Source: Paraflavitalea pollutisoli (lineage in GTDB: Bacteria > Bacteroidota > Bacteroidia > Chitinophagales > Chitinophagaceae). From it: 64,000 nt of DNA. A program made the translations under genes and the position numbers. Under the pieces are notes generated by a model. The model did not search any database. It had not been told where the DNA came from and was given only the letters and a program-made list of their open reading frames with translations. How positions within the stretch are numbered: the first letter of the stretch is position 1; each line of letters begins with the position of its first letter. Below are positions 35,228 to 44,422 of this stretch, piece by piece. The stretch is from positions 558,001-622,000 of the forward strand of contig NZ_JARKMX010000001.1 in NCBI RefSeq assembly GCF_029360705.1. Direction: 5' to 3'.

Positions 35228-35929
35228 ATGAAAACGACCTTGAAGTCAATCGCCGCCTTGCTCTCACTGACTGTTATTGGATTTACAGCCACCGCTCAAA
35301 AACCTTCACCCGAGTTACTGACACCCACCAACCACGCATTGGTACTGATCGATCACGAAAGTCAGATGGGTTTTGCGGTGAAGAACATTGCCATCGAACA
35401 ACTGAGAAACAATACAGGGTTGGTTGCAGGCGCTTCCACCATCTTTAAAGTGCCTACGGTTGTCACAACGGTGGCAGAGAAATCATTCAGCGGTCCATTG
35501 TTTCCGGAAGTAACTGAGTTTTACCCCGCCAATAAAACGAATTACATCGATCGCACCACGATGAACAGCTGGGAAGATGTGAATGCACACAAAGCGATCG
35601 TTGATAAAGGCAAAAAGAAGATCGTATTGGCTGGACTCTGGACCAGTGTTTGTATCGTAGGCCCCGCCCTTTCGGCCAAAGCAGAAGGATATGACGTTTA
35701 TGTGATCACCGATGCCAGCGGCGACGTCAGCACGGAAGCACATGAAATGGCTATTCAACGGATGATCCAGGCTGGTGTAAAACCCATCACTGCGATCCAG
35801 TACCTGCTCGAACTGCAACGTGACTGGGCAAGAGCTGAAACCTATGGACCTGTTACAACCCTTGTTAAGAAATACGGCGGTGCTTATGGCATCGGCATCC
35901 AGTATGCTCATGAAATGCTGAAACACTAA
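35228..35929 (+). CDS. Exported isochorismatase-family (YcaC-like) cysteine hydrolase
   Basis: Cysteine hydrolase of 233 residues. It starts with a signal peptide (MKTTLKSIAALLSLTVIGFTATAQ), unusual for this normally cytoplasmic family. The catalytic triad is visible: Asp in NHALVLIDHESQ, Lys in TTVAEKSFSG, and Cys in LAGLWTSVCIVGPAL. The following GYDVYVITDASGDVSTEAHEMAIQRM is typical of YcaC-related hydrolases. The substrate is unknown (amide- or peroxide-related compounds for relatives). It has its own promoter and terminator, and sits next to an exported amidohydrolase. Confidence 0.9.
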   Translation: MKTTLKSIAALLSLTVIGFTATAQKPSPELLTPTNHALVLIDHESQMGFAVKNIAIEQLRNNTGLVAGASTIFKVPTVVTTVAEKSFSGPLFPEVTEFYPANKTNYIDRTTMNSWEDVNAHKAIVDKGKKKIVLAGLWTSVCIVGPALSAKAEGYDVYVITDASGDVSTEAHEMAIQRMIQAGVKPITAIQYLLELQRDWARAETYGPVTTLVKKYGGAYGIGIQYAHEMLKH

Positions 35930-35949
35930 TGATAAGTTGATGTTGTAAT

Positions 35950-35978
35950 GAGGGCAGCACGGCTGCCCTCTTGTTTTT
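35950..35978 (+). terminator. Terminator after isochorismatase-like gene
   Basis: Perfect 9-bp inverted repeat gagggcagc / gctgccctc, 3-nt loop, then TTGTTTTT. Confidence 0.9.
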
Positions 35979-36038
35979 AAAGAGCTACATGTTTCAATAG
36001 CATGATTACGGATTTTTAGACGAGTGAATATTACTGCA

Positions 36039-37826
36039 ATGAAAACGAATGATACGATACGAATGATCCTGGGTGTTTTGCTGCCTGCTATGCTGTTGGG
36101 CACTAAACCAACTCTGGCACAGCAAAAAGCAGACATCATTGTTACCAATGCTAAGGTGACCACGGGTGAAGGAAAAGAAGAAGTAGAAGCTGTGGCCATT
36201 GCCGGCAACAAAATACTGCTGACGGGTACCGCCCAACAAGTGCTGAAACTGAAGACCAAACAAACAAAAATTATTGACGCCGGCGGTAGGCGGGTCATCC
36301 CGGGCCTGTTCGACAGTCACCTGCATGTGATCCGCGGCGGACGTTTTTACAATACGGAGTTGCGTTGGGATGGTGTGACCAGCTTGCAACGTGCATTGGC
36401 CATGCTGAAGGAACAGGCGCAACGTACGCCGCCGGGTCAATGGATACGGGTGGTTGGTGGCTGGAACGAATACCAGTTTGCCGAAAAAAGATTGCCGACC
36501 CTGGAAGAGATCAACGCCGCCACCGGCAATGTGCCCACGTTTGTATTATACCTGTATGGTAAAGCCTGGCTCAACAAGGCGGGTGTTGCTCAACTCAACA
36601 TCAATGGCGATACGCCCAACCCACCTGGTGGTTTGATCGAGAAAGACAACGATGGTAACCCGACCGGCTTGTTGGTGGCAGAGCCCAACGCTTTTATCCT
36701 GTATTCTACGCTGGCCAAATTGCCTGAGTTGACGACCGAAGAGAAAGTTAACTCTACGCTCCAATACATGACTGAACTGAATCGCCTGGGTGTGACGGCT
36801 GTTATGGATGCGGGTGGTGGCTTCCAGAATTTTCCGGATGACTACGCCATCACCGATTCATTGAACAAGCTGGGCAAGATCACGGTAAGACTTCCCTATT
36901 TTCTCTTCGCCCAGAAGAAAGGAACCGAACTGAACGATTACCAGCGATGGACAGGCATGGTGGAGATCGACCATCATGGCCATAATGGCGTGAATGAAGT
37001 CGATTATTATGTTGGTGGAGGTGGAGAGAACCTGGTGGCAGACGCCGCCGACTTCGAGAATTTTCAATTCCCCCGCCCCGAGCTGCCGGCCAGTATGGAA
37101 GGCAACCTCAAAAATGTTATTAGCCTGTTGGTACAAAAACGCTGGCCGTTCCGCCTGCATGCGACCTACAATGAAAGCATCAGCCGCGACCTGGATGTAA
37201 TAGAAGCAGTTAATAAAGAAACACCCTTGAATGGCCTGGTATGGTTTATTGATCATGCGGAAACGATCAGTGAGGCCAATCTGCAACGTATCAAAGCCCT
37301 TGGCGGTGGTATCGCCGTACAACACAGAATGGCGTACCAGGGTGAGAGTTTTATTCACCGTTACGGAAAGAAAGCCGCACTGGCGGCACCACCCGTAAAG
37401 CGGATGCTGGAACTGGGGCTGCCAGTTGGCCTGGGTACGGATGGTACACGGGTAGCGAGCTACAATCCCTGGATAGCCTTGTACTGGATCACATCAGGTA
37501 ATACCATTGGAGGCACTGCTGTGATGGCAAAGGACAAAACGCTGGACCGACATACCGCCTTGCAATTGCTGACGGCAGGTGGCTGGGGACTGATCAAGGA
37601 AAAAGGAAAAGGCAGCATCAAAGCTGGTAATGCCGCAGACCTGGTTATCCTCAATAAAGATTATTTCAGTGTGACGGACGAAGAGATCAAATCCATTGCC
37701 GCTTCGCTGACGATCGTAGATGGAAAGGTGGTGTATGGGGATAGCCACTTCAAGACAATAGCACCCGCTGCGCTGCCCGTGATTCCTTCCTGGAGTCCGG
37801 TAAAGTATTTCGGCGGGTATCAATAA
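36039..37826 (+). CDS. Exported YtcJ-like amidohydrolase (Amidohydro_3)
   Basis: Metal-dependent hydrolase of 595 residues with a signal peptide (about 1-30, ending PTLAQQ). The beta-sandwich entry DIIVTNAKVTTGEGKEEVEAV and the metal-binding VIPGLFDSHLHVI mark the amidohydrolase superfamily. Later motifs WFIDHAETI, GTDGTRVASYNPWIALYW and the C-terminal KGSIKAGNAADLVILNKDYF place it with YtcJ-like enzymes. The substrate is unknown. The ATG at 36039 is preferred over a GTG five codons upstream because it starts the signal peptide directly. It follows the exported isochorismatase-like gene but is separated from it by a terminator. Confidence 0.9.
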   Translation: MKTNDTIRMILGVLLPAMLLGTKPTLAQQKADIIVTNAKVTTGEGKEEVEAVAIAGNKILLTGTAQQVLKLKTKQTKIIDAGGRRVIPGLFDSHLHVIRGGRFYNTELRWDGVTSLQRALAMLKEQAQRTPPGQWIRVVGGWNEYQFAEKRLPTLEEINAATGNVPTFVLYLYGKAWLNKAGVAQLNINGDTPNPPGGLIEKDNDGNPTGLLVAEPNAFILYSTLAKLPELTTEEKVNSTLQYMTELNRLGVTAVMDAGGGFQNFPDDYAITDSLNKLGKITVRLPYFLFAQKKGTELNDYQRWTGMVEIDHHGHNGVNEVDYYVGGGGENLVADAADFENFQFPRPELPASMEGNLKNVISLLVQKRWPFRLHATYNESISRDLDVIEAVNKETPLNGLVWFIDHAETISEANLQRIKALGGGIAVQHRMAYQGESFIHRYGKKAALAAPPVKRMLELGLPVGLGTDGTRVASYNPWIALYWITSGNTIGGTAVMAKDKTLDRHTALQLLTAGGWGLIKEKGKGSIKAGNAADLVILNKDYFSVTDEEIKSIAASLTIVDGKVVYGDSHFKTIAPAALPVIPSWSPVKYFGGYQ

Positions 37827-37859
37827 GTAGTTTGGTCACATGTGTGTATGCATCAAAGA

Positions 37860-37887
37860 GCCGTCCGCATTGTAGGGCGGCTTCTTT
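37860..37887 (+). terminator. Probable terminator after amidohydrolase gene
   Basis: Imperfect hairpin gccgtcc / gggcggc with an 8-nt loop, followed by a pyrimidine-rich TTCTTTCTTT. Confidence 0.6.
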
Positions 37888-38092
37888 CTTTGTCGGATAC
37901 AGGCAGTGGGCTGCCTCATTTAGTAGCTGCAACAACGATCATTTTTCTTGTTGATACGTTATTTATTTAATTGACGGCAGCATGCAACAGGATCTGGTGC
38001 CAGTAATAATATTCAGTAAGTTGCCTGCCTGTTTTTCTATCAACCACTCTTCCCGCCGTCAATTGGTCAATACTTCATTTAAATCTACAACG

Positions 38093-38845
38093 ATGAAAAC
38101 ATTAGACAAGAAAGTAGCGATTGTTACAGGCGCCGGCTCCGGCATTGGTCAGGCTATTGCTGAATTGTTTGCCAGTGAGGGTGCCAGGGTGGTAGTATCT
38201 GATATTGACGCAACACATGGTGAATCGGTAGTGGCTGCGATCAAAGCCAAAGGAGGAGAAGCCATTTTCGTCAAGGCGGATACTTCAATGCCGGGTGATA
38301 GCAAGGCATTGGTAGAGCAGACGGTGAAGGCCTTTGGCGGTTTGCATATTGCAGTGAACAACGCTGGTATTGGTGGTCCACAGGCATTAACCGGTGAGTA
38401 TCCTATTGATGGCTGGGATAAGGTGATCGGGATCAATCTCTCCGGTGTATTTTATGGTATGCGGTATCAGCTGCCTGCGATCCTGACATCGGGTGGCGGG
38501 AATGTTGTGAATATGGCTTCTATCCTGGGAAAGGTCGGTACAAAGTTCTCGGCGGCTTATGCCGCTGCGAAACATGGTGTGATCGGTCTTACCGAAGCAG
38601 CAGCCCTCGAGTATGCCGACAAAAATATCAGAGTCAATTCCATCGGGCCGGGTTATATCACGACCCCGTTGCTGACCAAAAATCTGAATGAAGCACAAAT
38701 GAAAGCACTGGTTGGTTTGCACCCCATGGGCCGGCTCGGCAAATCGGAAGAAGTGGCTGAGCTGGCTTTGTGGTTGGCTTCCGACAAGGCTTCCTTCGTA
38801 ACGGGCTCCTACTACAATGTAGATGGGGGATATCTCGCTCAATAA
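38093..38845 (+). CDS. SDR-family oxidoreductase (classical)
   Basis: Complete short-chain dehydrogenase of 250 residues. It has VTGAGSGIGQAIAELF, an Asp for NAD binding after the second strand (VVVSDIDATHG), NNAGIGG, Ser in VVNMASILG, and the catalytic YAAAKHG. The C-terminal segment is FVTGSYYNVDGGYLAQ. This is the broad 3-oxoacyl-ACP-reductase-like group, so the substrate cannot be named. The frame extends 37 codons upstream, but the ATG at 38093 aligns with family N-termini. It is convergent with the susD gene and shares a perfect palindromic terminator with it. Confidence 0.93.
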   Translation: MKTLDKKVAIVTGAGSGIGQAIAELFASEGARVVVSDIDATHGESVVAAIKAKGGEAIFVKADTSMPGDSKALVEQTVKAFGGLHIAVNNAGIGGPQALTGEYPIDGWDKVIGINLSGVFYGMRYQLPAILTSGGGNVVNMASILGKVGTKFSAAYAAAKHGVIGLTEAAALEYADKNIRVNSIGPGYITTPLLTKNLNEAQMKALVGLHPMGRLGKSEEVAELALWLASDKASFVTGSYYNVDGGYLAQ

Positions 38846-38872
38846 TAACTGGCAGACACTGACTGTTTCAAT

Positions 38873-38910
38873 AAACAAAGGCCGCCCCGGATCCGGGGCG
38901 GCCTTTGTTT
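38873..38910. terminator. Bidirectional palindromic terminator
   Basis: A perfect 38-bp palindrome (19 bp each arm, centre between 38891 and 38892) with a GGCCGCCCCGG core and AAACAAA/TTTGTTT ends. It sits between the convergent SDR and susD genes and can terminate both. Confidence 0.9.
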
Positions 38911-38973
38911 ATGTTGTACCACTACATGATGAATGAGCTTTGCCTGATCCTTAGCGGCAGGCAGACCATCGTA

Positions 38974-40665
38974 TCAATAGCTATCATTTTGCTTCATGTA
39001 ACCGGGGATGTTTGCAGCAGCATCAACAGCCGTTTGCGGAATGGGGAAGATGCGCTTCTTAACATCAGTGTTGTTCTTTTCCGTCCAGGTGCCTTCGTAT
39101 TTGCCAAAACGGATCATATCGGTTCTGCGCAGGCATTCCCAATACAATTCGAAGCCGCGCTCGCGGAAGAGAATGTCGAGGCTCATACTGGTCAATGCTG
39201 GCGGTACCTGACGGGCGGTACGGGCAGCTCTTACAATGTTTACATCGGCCAGCGCTCCGGTTGCATCATTGTTCTTACGCAGTTTGGCTTCTGCACGCAT
39301 CAGGTATACATCCGCCAGGCGCAGGATCACGATATTGGCTTCGCCGAAGTTACGGCCACTCACCGATTTGCGGCTGTACTCATATTTCGATACCCGGTAG
39401 CCGGATGGATAGTTACTGCCATCGGTGGTGTAGTCAACTTTTTCGGTAAAGTTCACCGCCAATGTGCCCCGGTTGCGGGAATCGTGGAACAACGGACCTA
39501 CTTTCATATTGCCATTCGCACATTTTACGAAGGCGCTGTTTCTCTTGATCAATCCATATTGCTGGCCGCGCAGGATGCCGCGGTTGATCTTGAACTGCGC
39601 AGCGGGTACGCAGCTGTCGGCCGGATTGCTATAGATCGAGAGGTTTTCTTTATAAAAGCGGGGGTCGGCTACGGCAGGATCAACAGCGCCATAGGCATTT
39701 ACCCAGCTCCGGTAGAAATCGGAGGTAATGGCAGGGCCATCCGTTCCGTTGGCATTGATGTAGTCGGGCAGGGGCCATTGGTCGCCGGAGAGGGAGAAAT
39801 AAGCCATCCGGTTGTGACCGTTGAGTTCGGCACGCTGGTCTACAGCAAAAACGATCTCCTTGTTGGTGTCGTTGTTGTCGTCGAAGATGGAGAAATACTC
39901 TGCAGAAAGCTGGTATTTATTGCTGGCGATGATCTTGTCGGTGTATTCGATCACCTTGTCCATATCGGCTGCAGCGAAGGTAAACTGGGCACCGTAAATA
40001 TTGGTATACACAGCACTGTTGAGGTACAAGCGTGCCAGTAAACCCCAGCAGGCTTCTTTCGACAGACGTCCTTGTGTAACATTGCTTTCCAGGTTAGGCT
40101 CAGCGGCAAGCAACTCAGATTTGATGTATTCTACAGCTTCACTACCACGAACGATCTTCGACAAGGCGGTAGGGTCTTCTTTTACGAACACAATACCAAA
40201 AAGATCGAGCAGCATCATATTGTAGTACGCACGCATCCCTCTCGCTTCCGCCAGGAATGTTTTGGCAGAAGGATCTTTGGTGGTCGGCAGCGTGGTGATG
40301 GCTGTCAGCGACCGGGAGATTGACTGGGTTAAAAAGGTCCACGTGTTGCGGATATTCGGATCGGTGGTGGTAAAGTTATGCGTATGCATCGAGAGGTAAA
40401 TACCATTATCACCCCAATCGGTACCGCCCCGGTAAGGGAGGATCGCCTCGTCGGTAGATATTTCCTGCATGGTCAGGTAAGTGGTATGCTGGAAGATGCT
40501 GGGCAGGTTGGCGTACACGGGGGCGATGATGCCTTCTGCTATTTCCTTATCGGTTTTACCGTATGAGGAGGTTTCATCCAATATCGTTTCGTTCAGTTTG
40601 GTACAACCAGTACCGGCTGCCAACGCAGCTATAATGACGGGAAGTATAAGTTTATTCTTTTTCAT
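38974..40665 (-). CDS. RagB/SusD-family surface nutrient-binding lipoprotein
   Basis: SusD-like protein of 563 residues that caps a SusC transporter and binds glycans or other nutrients at the cell surface. The lipoprotein signal is MKKNKLILPVIIAALAAGTGC (lipidated Cys21). Family hallmarks are the TPR-type helices (FLAEARGMRAYYNMMLLDLFG, ACWGLLARLYLNSAVY) and ANIVILRLADVYLMRAEAKLR. The ending, RERGFELYWECLRRTDMIRFGKY plus KKRIFPIPQTAVDAA, is also typical. It is the second gene of the pair, 11 bp after susC. No glycoside hydrolase, sulfatase or SusE/F gene follows, so this is a minimal pair with unknown ligand. Confidence 0.97.
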   Translation of the reverse strand: MKKNKLILPVIIAALAAGTGCTKLNETILDETSSYGKTDKEIAEGIIAPVYANLPSIFQHTTYLTMQEISTDEAILPYRGGTDWGDNGIYLSMHTHNFTTTDPNIRNTWTFLTQSISRSLTAITTLPTTKDPSAKTFLAEARGMRAYYNMMLLDLFGIVFVKEDPTALSKIVRGSEAVEYIKSELLAAEPNLESNVTQGRLSKEACWGLLARLYLNSAVYTNIYGAQFTFAAADMDKVIEYTDKIIASNKYQLSAEYFSIFDDNNDTNKEIVFAVDQRAELNGHNRMAYFSLSGDQWPLPDYINANGTDGPAITSDFYRSWVNAYGAVDPAVADPRFYKENLSIYSNPADSCVPAAQFKINRGILRGQQYGLIKRNSAFVKCANGNMKVGPLFHDSRNRGTLAVNFTEKVDYTTDGSNYPSGYRVSKYEYSRKSVSGRNFGEANIVILRLADVYLMRAEAKLRKNNDATGALADVNIVRAARTARQVPPALTSMSLDILFRERGFELYWECLRRTDMIRFGKYEGTWTEKNNTDVKKRIFPIPQTAVDAAANIPGYMKQNDSY

Positions 40666-40676
40666 GATCGTGCGCT

Positions 40677-43600
40677 TTAGAATGTTACGTTAACACCAAC
40701 AAGGAATGATCTTGCCTTGGGATAGCTGAGGTAGTCGATGCCATAAGAGGATACACCCTTGTCCTGGCGATCGATATTAACTTCCGGATCATATCCGTCG
40801 TACGGAGTGATCACGAAGAGGTTTTGACCGGTAAAGGACAGGCGAAGGGAAGATACCCATTTGGACAGGCCCAGCGATTCTGGGTTGAAGTTGTAACCCA
40901 GTGTACAGTTGTTGAAGCGGAAGTACTTACCGTCTTTCACGAAGCGGGAAGAGATCGGTGCGTTGTTGGTAACCGCTTCTTCCGGATACTTGATCGCCTC
41001 AGGGGTTGTATTTACGCCTTTCGACAACAGCAACTTGTAAAAGCTGGTATTGGCCGTGTTGTCATAGATCTTATTGCCGGAAACGCCGTTGAAGTTGGCA
41101 GAGAAATCGAAGCCTTTATAACCCAGGGTGAAATAGAGGTTATAAGTGCGGTTTGGCAGCGCAGTGCCTACAGGAACACGGTCATAGTCATTGGAGTTGC
41201 CGTCTTTGTTGATATCTGCATATACGCTCTTACCGGTATTGTCAAAGCCAATGAACTCTCTCAGGTAGTAGGTGCCGATGGGCTGTCCGTTCACATAGCC
41301 GTTCACCGGGCTATTGGTAAGACCGGACCCTTGCGCAAATCCTGAAGTGATCACCGTGTAAGGTGAGTTTTTCACCTTGTTGTCGATGAAGGTGATGTTA
41401 CCGCCTACATTGTAGGTGAAGCCGCCACGCGTGCTGCCACGATAGTTCAGATCCAATTCCACACCCTGGTTGATGATGTTCATGTTCTTTTCATTGGTCC
41501 AGGTGTCGGGAGCCGGTTGGATGGGATCAGAAGGAATGACAAGCAGCAGGATATTCTCAGATACCTTTCTGAAGTAATCTACCGTACCGCTCAGGGCGCC
41601 TTTCAGGAATTCGAAATCTACGCCGAGGTCGGTTTGGGTAGACACTTCCCATTGCAGATCGGGGTTGGCGAGACGGCTATAAGTGGTGCCGGCAGGAAAG
41701 GTGGCAGTACCATTAAGCGGATAGCTGGTGGTACCTGATACCGTAGAGGTAAACAGGGCCTGTGTGATCTTGGGTGGAATTTCCTGGGTACCCGTCTGGC
41801 CCCAGCCAGCACGCAATTTCAGGTTGTAGAAGATCGAGTTTTCCAGGAACGCTTCCTTAGAGAGTATCCAGGCTGCCGAGAAGGACGGGAATATACCGTA
41901 CTTGTTGTTGGCACCAAACTTCGACGAACCATCTGCGCGCACGGTTGCCGTCAACAGGTAGCGGTCATTGTATTGATAAGTTGCTCTTCCAAAGAATGAC
42001 TGCAGCTCATTGGCGTAGGCAGAACCGGAAGGTTTGTTACTTGCCAGTGTCAGTTCCTGACCGAGGCCTGGATTGTATATAGGCTCGATATCGGATACGG
42101 CGAAGTTGTTGATGCTGGTAGCTCTTGTTTGAATAAAGATCTTCTGATAAGAGTGACCGGCCAATGCCGATATTTTGTGCAGACCGAAATTGTTGGAATA
42201 GGTCAGGTAGTTTTCGATCAGGTGGTTGCGGTTAACGTTGTTGTATGTTTCCAGACGGCCCGGACGCACCAGTTCTGTGCTGGGCAGTGATTGGATGTCG
42301 CGGGTACCTGTAGCGTTATCGATACCAAAGTTGAGTTTGTATACCAGGCCTTTGGCGAGGGTCAGCGATCCACTGATATTACCCAACACGCGATTGATGG
42401 TGGTGAGGTCTTTTTCGAGCGCGAGCGTTGCCATGGGGTTTACGCCGGTCAGGAATACAGTTGGCTTGCCATTCGCATCGAAAGCAGGCAGGGTAGGATT
42501 GGTGGAGAGCGCACCACCTATCAGTCCGCCGATATTAGGGCGTCTGTTGACAGTGTTGTTGGCACTCAGGTTGACTTCGATGGTCAGTTTATCGTCGAGC
42601 AGTTTTTGCGTCAGGTTGATACGGCCTGTATAACGCTTGATCTCGTTGCCTTTGAGGATACCCTGTTGTTGTTGCATACCCAGTGAGCCAAAGTAGTTGA
42701 AGCGGTTGGTACCGCCTGCCATGCTCAGGTTATGGTTTTGGGTATAGGCGGTGCGGGTGATCTCATCCTGCCAGTCGGTATTGCCTTTGAAGTCGGTTAC
42801 GGTACCACCGAGTGCCGCAACTTGTGTCAGAAACTCGGGAGCGCTGAACACGGGCAGTTTGCGCGATATATTGCTGATACCGCCGCCGAACGTATAGGTA
42901 GTGTTGCTTGCGCCAGCCTTACCACGTTTAGTGGTAACAATTACAACGCCATTGGCGCCTCTTGAGCCGTAGATGGCGGTAGCAGAAGCGTCTTTCAGCA
43001 CGTCCATTGATTCAATATCCTGCGGGTTGATAAAAGCGAGGGGATTGGTAGCGCCGCCGGTAGAGCTGTTGTCGAGGGCCATACCATCTACTACATATAA
43101 AGGTTGAGCGTCTGCACGCAACGTGCCCGGGCCACGGATGGTCACTTTTTGCATGCCGCCGGGCTCACCGGTAGAAGACGTAACATTTACGCCGGATACC
43201 TTGCCTTGCAGAAGTTCTTCGGGCGAGTTGATGATACCACGGTTGAAGTCGGCTGCTTTTACCGATTTAACGGCACCAGTCACATCGCGTTTGGATGCTT
43301 TACCATAACCTACTACTACCACTTCTGCGGCCGTATTGGAGGCCGCAGGTTCCAATGTCACCTGGAGTGTGATCGTGTTGGCTGTGCCGGGCTTGCTGCC
43401 GGTAATTGTTTTCTCTGCATAACCAATGTGTGAAAAGGTAAACGTAAAAGTGCCGGTAGGATCGAGTTGTGTAAACTCGAATGCTCCTTTGCTGTTGGTC
43501 TGTGCAGATTTCTTGAAAGATGATTTTTCGCTGGCAATGACTACAGTAACACCGGGCATCGGTGCGCCTGTTTCATTTTGTACAATACCAGTGGCTGTAG

Positions 43601-43694
43601 CTGGGTTTTGTTGGGTAAATGCCGTAGCATACATGAGCAGGTGCAGCAATAGCAGTCCACCCCACATGGTTACCCGTGGGTTGATAAATTTCAT
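40677..43694 (-). CDS. SusC/RagA-family TonB-linked outer-membrane transporter
   Basis: TonB-dependent transporter of 1005 residues. Signal region (LLLLHLLMYATAFTQ), then a carboxypeptidase-D-like domain (about 33-125, ATGIVQNETGAPMPGVTVVI). The TonB-linked plug starts EVVVVGYGKASKRDVTGAV, with VTIRGPGTLRADAQPLYVVD, IESMDVLKDASATAIYG and GSRGANGVVIVTTKRGKAG, all SusC signatures. The barrel ends in the aromatic FLVGVNVTF. There is no N-terminal secretin/FecR-interaction domain, so control by an anti-sigma factor is unlikely. A LacI-type palindrome lies 118 bp upstream instead. Confidence 0.97.
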   Translation of the reverse strand: MKFINPRVTMWGGLLLLHLLMYATAFTQQNPATATGIVQNETGAPMPGVTVVIASEKSSFKKSAQTNSKGAFEFTQLDPTGTFTFTFSHIGYAEKTITGSKPGTANTITLQVTLEPAASNTAAEVVVVGYGKASKRDVTGAVKSVKAADFNRGIINSPEELLQGKVSGVNVTSSTGEPGGMQKVTIRGPGTLRADAQPLYVVDGMALDNSSTGGATNPLAFINPQDIESMDVLKDASATAIYGSRGANGVVIVTTKRGKAGASNTTYTFGGGISNISRKLPVFSAPEFLTQVAALGGTVTDFKGNTDWQDEITRTAYTQNHNLSMAGGTNRFNYFGSLGMQQQQGILKGNEIKRYTGRINLTQKLLDDKLTIEVNLSANNTVNRRPNIGGLIGGALSTNPTLPAFDANGKPTVFLTGVNPMATLALEKDLTTINRVLGNISGSLTLAKGLVYKLNFGIDNATGTRDIQSLPSTELVRPGRLETYNNVNRNHLIENYLTYSNNFGLHKISALAGHSYQKIFIQTRATSINNFAVSDIEPIYNPGLGQELTLASNKPSGSAYANELQSFFGRATYQYNDRYLLTATVRADGSSKFGANNKYGIFPSFSAAWILSKEAFLENSIFYNLKLRAGWGQTGTQEIPPKITQALFTSTVSGTTSYPLNGTATFPAGTTYSRLANPDLQWEVSTQTDLGVDFEFLKGALSGTVDYFRKVSENILLLVIPSDPIQPAPDTWTNEKNMNIINQGVELDLNYRGSTRGGFTYNVGGNITFIDNKVKNSPYTVITSGFAQGSGLTNSPVNGYVNGQPIGTYYLREFIGFDNTGKSVYADINKDGNSNDYDRVPVGTALPNRTYNLYFTLGYKGFDFSANFNGVSGNKIYDNTANTSFYKLLLSKGVNTTPEAIKYPEEAVTNNAPISSRFVKDGKYFRFNNCTLGYNFNPESLGLSKWVSSLRLSFTGQNLFVITPYDGYDPEVNIDRQDKGVSSYGIDYLSYPKARSFLVGVNVTF

Positions 43695-43811
43695 TTGGCG
43701 TTAAATTTTTAATGAGGTGCAAAGTTGTTAGAAAAACAGGGGTATGGATCGTTTACCGGATTATCAATGGGTTAAGTTAATGAGAACTAAATATTATCTT
43801 TTATCTTATTG

Positions 43812-43825
43812 CGAAACCGGTTTCG
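43812..43825. promoter_or_regulatory. LacI/GalR-type operator upstream of susCD
   Basis: Perfect 14-bp palindrome CGAAACCGGTTTCG with a central CG step, the classic LacI/GalR half-site form, flanked by TT/AA arms. It lies 118 bp upstream of the susC ATG. No LacI-family gene is in the window. Confidence 0.7.
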
Positions 43826-44076
43826 TAAATGAACCTATTTACCAAGCAGCGTTTTTTTAGGCATCTTTCGCTGCTTGCATTTCATGCTTGCGGAAAGTGT
43901 GGAAGCGAATTCGAACCAGTAAAGTTTCGGACCGAAAACAGCGCTTTAATAAAGGAGATGCTCCCAGTTTTCTGGATTGAATGATTGCAGTATGTTATCA
44001 GGAAATTATGTTTTGATGGGAAAGTGGTAAGCAGGCAGCTGAGGTTGCGAAGGCGGTAAGGTGTTTGAGGGCGGGG

Positions 44077-44095
44077 CGATCATGGTTCATGATCG
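44077..44095. promoter_or_regulatory. Inverted repeat, possible operator
   Basis: CGATCATG / CATGATCG with a 3-nt centre and no T-run, so more like a protein-binding dyad than a terminator. Confidence 0.35.
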
Positions 44096-44312
44096 AAATC
44101 TTGTACTTCGCAGTGGATATGTACGCAGCCCGATTGTGTACAAGAGCGCTGCATAATGCCTGAAGTTATTCTCCAGCTTGTCTACATATTGCCTAAACGC
44201 CCTCTTCTAAGAGGCGATTGGTAGGCTGGTTACTGAGGCGTCCCTGACGGAGCACAGGGGATGATCCGGCAACCTAACAAGGACCAACCGGCCACCTAAA
44301 GCGGTGCAGCAC

Positions 44313-44352
44313 CTCGGCATCAGCTCGGCATGACCTCGGCACGAGCTCGGCA
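44313..44352 (+). repeat. Four CTCGGCA repeats at exact 11-bp period
   Basis: CTCGGCA begins at 44313, 44324, 44335 and 44346, separated by four variable bases each time. The array ends 70 bp before the ATG of the orphan gene at 44423. The one-turn spacing suggests stacked protein binding on one face of the helix. Confidence 0.75.
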
Positions 44353-44422
44353 GTAAATCGTCATATTTTGTTTTTAAGTTATTTGTATTTTGATTACATT
44401 GTGGTAATTGATACTGCAAATC

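Larger units (their letters stand above)
43695..44422. other. 728-bp intergenic region between divergent susC and orphan gene
   Basis: Contains three ordered features: the LacI-type palindrome (43812-43825), an inverted repeat CGATCATG/CATGATCG (44077-44095), and four CTCGGCA repeats (44313-44352). On the minus strand a CAACTTTG (43711-43704 region) is one mismatch from a -7 element for susC. I found no gene, RNA or mobile element in the rest. Confidence 0.6.

Noticed and set aside
38905-40041. A 378-codon open frame on the plus strand opposite susD
   Set aside because: It is antisense to a well-supported SusD gene, with low-complexity valine/isoleucine-rich translation and no recognisable motif; a shadow frame.
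44077-44095. A terminator
   Set aside because: The dyad has no T-run on either strand and no gene ends nearby; it is kept only as a possible operator.
44313-44352. A CRISPR array
   Set aside because: Repeats are only 7 bp with 4-bp spacers, far too short, and no cas genes are present.
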